Below are positions 60,083 to 64,000 of a stretch of DNA of 64,000 nt, piece after piece (position 1 is the stretch's first letter; each line of letters opens with the position of its first letter). A program made the translations under genes and the position numbers. Below the pieces are notes generated by a model. That model worked only from the letters and a program-made list of their open reading frames with translations, had not been told where the DNA came from and made no database searches. Origin of the DNA: Paramacrobiotus metropolitanus (lineage: Eukaryota; Tardigrada; Eutardigrada; Parachela; Macrobiotidae); contig NW_026570297.1 of assembly GCF_019649055.1 (NCBI RefSeq), positions 124,001 to 188,000 of the forward strand. The letters are read 5' to 3'.

Positions 60083-63000
60083 TTTGATACCGCAATGAAT
60101 TCGTTGAACTATTTCGTGAAGGTCCAGAAAATAGCCGAATTATGGCGGTGTACAAACTGGATGGTCATCCGGTGGAGAAACTGGCACAATGGTCTTCTTT
60201 ATGTAGGGCAGTGTGCGTGTTCCCTAACTTATCGGCTGCGCACCACGGAAAAATAATGCACGTGATACGTACATAATCTAGACTGGAGATTGGTTTGGTG
60301 CAGCGATAGAACGGAAATCGGTTTGCATGATAAATGATAGAGCACTTTTCATAGTATAACCACAATTGTATAGCGGTTATCGGGGAGTTTTATGATGCTT
60401 TATGTGCCAGTCAAAGGTCCCACATGGTATCTCAGATTTTGAGTTAATATGATAACTAACGTATCGGTTTTACTAAATATATGGTAATGCCGCACAAGAT
60501 CTCTTATAGCTTTTAAAATCTCTTATAGCATGATTGAAAACATCAGCAACGACAAGGGGTTCCAAAGTGCAATTAACTCTGGTGTATGTTTTGCACAATT
60601 AAGTATATGTACCTATGCGCATGCCATATCGTACGGCTTACTTATTACATAATTTATAAACATAAGTGGCTACCGGTATTCACTGTCAAGTCGAAAGCTT
60701 CCCTACCGAGTAGCTGATATTTCCAGGACCTGCTGTACAGTTTGAACTCCTGCTTCATGAAAATCCTAGGTTGCTGGTGTATTGTACAGATCCGAGATTA
60801 GGAGGTCAACGAATAACTGCAAAATCAAGGTTGCATTTCCACATCATATGTACTTCTATACATAAGATCAGTATTTTCAAGGTCACCAGGGTCTTCAGAT
60901 GTTGTTGCGCGGCCTTGTATCTGTAGTGGGGGATACTTGGTTCGTTTTGAGTTTTTTTAGCCGGCAACTAATCAGAATAGCGCGATTGCAACTATTTTAT
61001 TTTGTGTTTTATTCTTATGGGTTCTGAATTTATGTATTCCGTCGTTAGTCACTGGATTATCACCAACTGGAAAGTGTAGTCAAATGGAGCTTGTTACTCA
61101 TACCTCGGTTTCAGCTCACTTCCTGTTGCGTAAGGCTCGGGGCACTTTACAGGTAACGCTATACAATATAATTATCGTCTGAAGGGTCATCCTAAACGTT
61201 GCGCAACTCGTACACCAAAATTTGCGATTTTGGCTCATCCGAGCAGTGCTATTTTGTAAATTAAATTAGCAAAAACTGGATTTCCTGAATTAATTGTGTC
61301 CGGATTGCGATATTTTCGCAAGTCCGCTCGGAAGTGATTCCATTAGTTTGGTCGCTTCTGAAAATACGTTTTTGGGAGGAAAGATAGCTCTATATATACC
61401 GACTATACGGACGTTGAAAAATCGGTCAACCTATACAAGTTCTTATGCTGTTTCTAATGAAGCGAGCATAATTTGAATAATTTCATCTCATATGCCGCAT
61501 ACAAGGTGGTGATGTGTATCTTGATCTGCACGCTTAGCGACTAAGGTCTCTGTCGTAACAGTAGGTGGGTGTATTCAGGAAGAAATCTGATGCCCTTCCG
61601 GTGAAGGTAGTTAGTGTAATGATTATGAAACGCCAGGAATTAGCCCTTTTATGTTCAAATCACTGTAATTTCGTTTCCACGTGCGTGATCCTTGTAGCCC
61701 ATTCTGGATTTCTCCTTGCATTGGCACGCATAGGTAAGCAGTCCTGGTGTACATACATACGAGGCGTTCGAAGTTCGCAACCGATGGAACCTTTGTCTGA
61801 TGGGTCGCGGCATATATTTTTAAATACTTCCGACCTTCAGTAATTTGTTCAGTAATTTGTACGATAGGCGTACTGCGAAATCTTATTTGATAACTGGGAC
61901 ATGTTATTTCTGCTGCCCAATTAAACTGCGTTCCTAATTCTATAATTACTACTAACTTATTTAACATTCAGTATTAATTATTATTTTGATAAAATTAGGT
62001 AGGTACAAGAACCGACATAACGCAATCATGTTATTCACAGATTCAACAAAAACGAACGCACTGCATTGATTATTCTAGTGCTGATTTACAGACGAGCCAA
62101 AGCAAAAGATTATCCTAGTTCGTAGAATGCAAGATCATTCTGTATTGAGCAGATTATCATTGATTATTGCGATGTAACATTGATTGGTGATCACGTATAG
62201 CTCGGTCCGGTTTTGCTTCTTGGGATAATTGCTCATACTACACGCACACAATACCAGCGCATATATGCATGCAAAGCATACGCGCCGTTTTCTCTGTTGC
62301 ATCTTTCCAGGAGAAATTAATTTAAAAATAGCCTATCGATTACATATACATGCGGAATATACACTGGACGAACACATCTCGGCCTTCCCGTATATACTGT
62401 ACATTTCATTACACACACTGTACATATACCACTTTATAGCGGCAAATAGTCTGAGGTGGGATCGTGTATATAGATATAACGTATGTGTGTATGTGTACCG
62501 GGTATCCTGGTTCCCGCCGTGGAGATCGACGCGCGATCTGTGGCCCCAACTGATCCGCTCTATAATTGGCTACTTGTGATGCTTATAAATAGATCCAGCG
62601 CGAGAGCGCGCGCGCGCGAGCCACCGTTTTGTACGACGAGGAAATCTGCAGATGTCGCGTGTAGCTCGTATAAAACCAACATGCTGGTACATATGTATGT
62701 ATACGCAATGATGTACTGCTGTAGCCGGCCTTTCAACCTCAATTTCAAGCGGGTTGGGGTGTAAATATGTTCTAAAAATAGCCCGCCTTTTCTTCTCTCG
62801 ATACCCCCGTCGCTTTGGTGTGGCATCAAGCCGTAGCGCCGCGCACTGCTGCTGCTGCACACACACCACACAAGTGTATAGTCAGCAATTTCGACGCAGC
62901 TACACGGGGCTCAGTTATGTGCGTATGTTACATCCAAACATCTACTCGCGCGCGCTATAAATAAAACTTTGTAAATTATCCATCCAAACCGTACGTGTAA

Positions 63001-64000
63001 CGGCGTGTGATCAAGGTTTGGGAGGGATTTCTTCGTCCCGTTCCTGAGTGTCCAGCGGGTACTTCCGGTTGCGGACAAATGGCCGGCTGGAGGAGCGGGT
63101 CGTCAACGAGGATTATTTAGCCAGGCGAACACCATCATCGTTTTTCGAAGGGAAACATTAATAATTCTTTCAGTCACCTGAGACGCTTATCGGTAAGTTA
63201 CCTGTACTGTGCCGTACATGGATTTGTACGCAGAGGTTCAAAATATTCGGCAACTTGTTTTCCGGAAGCCGAAGTCAAATACTTTCGACCGTCTCGCTGT
63301 TATGCCCCTTATTTTTCTCGTCTTTATATTGCTGTACATGTACACATAAGATAACCTGTCTCTTTTTGGTTTTTTTGCAATAATTAAATGATCTAAGCTA
63401 TATTATGCTGTCATGCACTATCGTTAGCGGAAATTGGTTTGGAGATGGTATTATATTTATGCGTACTTTGTCAGCTAGCCCTTTATACGGCATATATAAT
63501 TCTGTGCGGTTCTCGTGCAAACTCTGTACCAAGCTGTCGTTAAAAATAAATGAGATTACTTCTAAAAATAGCCGGCAAACTTTCATCTTGTTTGAAAGTA
63601 AGCTGACATCTGGTCGGAGTGATAGAGGCGTATGTGTATGTGCCGTTGTGTATCTCCCGAAATTTTGGCGCTTTGTGAAGTCAACATGTAAAGGGACAAA
63701 CAATCATGCACCCGGCAGAACTGCCAACCAGTTTAGTATAGAAGAATACTGGATATTATTAAACCTGCTATTAGTTAGTTAATGGCTTGACTTAAAATTT
63801 AATAGTTTTTGTGTTCGTATTTTTCCGGGTAAACGACAGTGCTGTTAGGTGTACTTAAATTTCTCTGATCTGTGTAGTAAACAGCGCCGACAAACTGGGA
63901 AAAGGAATGCGTCACAAGGATATCATGCAGTGTGATAAAATTTTTTTGCATACAATTCCTAATTTTTTTCTGCTTTTACCATTTCTTGTGTGGTAAGATT
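60083..64000 (+). other. Intergenic or intronic DNA without a recognised gene
   Basis: 3.9 kb in which I support no gene. ORFs of 60-125 codons occur on both strands, but none shows a family motif, signal/TM plan or credible splice set. A short CGCGCGCG run lies near 62605-62618, and CA-rich words near 62860-62870. Parts could be introns or UTRs of a gene beyond the window. Confidence 0.4.

Overview
The window is nuclear DNA from an invertebrate animal. Genes are split by many short introns (about 50-110 bp, GT-AG). The families present are animal ones: class A GPCRs, thioester-containing proteins (TEP/CD109/alpha-2-macroglobulin), a CYP3-clan-like P450 and an astacin protease. The combination of compact introns, a lineage-specific GPCR array and a TEP expansion would fit an ecdysozoan such as a tardigrade. 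That assignment is a guess; nothing here proves the species.

Layout. (1) 1-~5440: 3' part of a Ty3/gypsy-type LTR retroelement on +. It holds the end of reverse transcriptase, a frame-broken RNase H, an integrase with D-59-D-35-E spacing, and then a second long ORF of unknown function with an N-terminal Cys4 motif. (2) ~5450-16527: a GPCR cluster. A 5'-truncated relic is followed by two complete paralogues on + sharing one four-exon structure, then an unrelated two-exon GPCR on -. Intron 1 of the first complete gene carries a 51-bp minisatellite flanked by copies of a stem-loop-like repeat. (3) 17964-53557: four TEP genes in tandem, all on -, with near-identical exon plans and GCGEQNM thioester sites. 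The first three in coordinate order (A, B, C) read as intact. The fourth (D) carries at least six inactivating lesions and is a pseudogene. Between A and B is a - strand P450 gene with a 548-bp MITE (89-bp terminal inverted repeats, TA target duplication) in an intron, 18 bp from a splice acceptor. (4) 55177-60082: a small predicted type I membrane protein and a six-exon astacin metalloprotease, both on -. (5) 60083-64000: no gene recognised.

Function. The TEPs and the astacin are predicted secreted proteins; TEPs act in humoral defence or protease trapping, and astacins in matrix or peptide processing. The P450 is a predicted endoplasmic-reticulum monooxygenase. The GPCRs look like orphan peptide-receptor relatives. 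Apart from tandem duplication within families, I see no evidence that the neighbouring families form one pathway. The TEP array is the most informative part: conserved catalytic core, an Asp at the position that sets thioester reactivity, strongly diverged linkers, and one dead copy.
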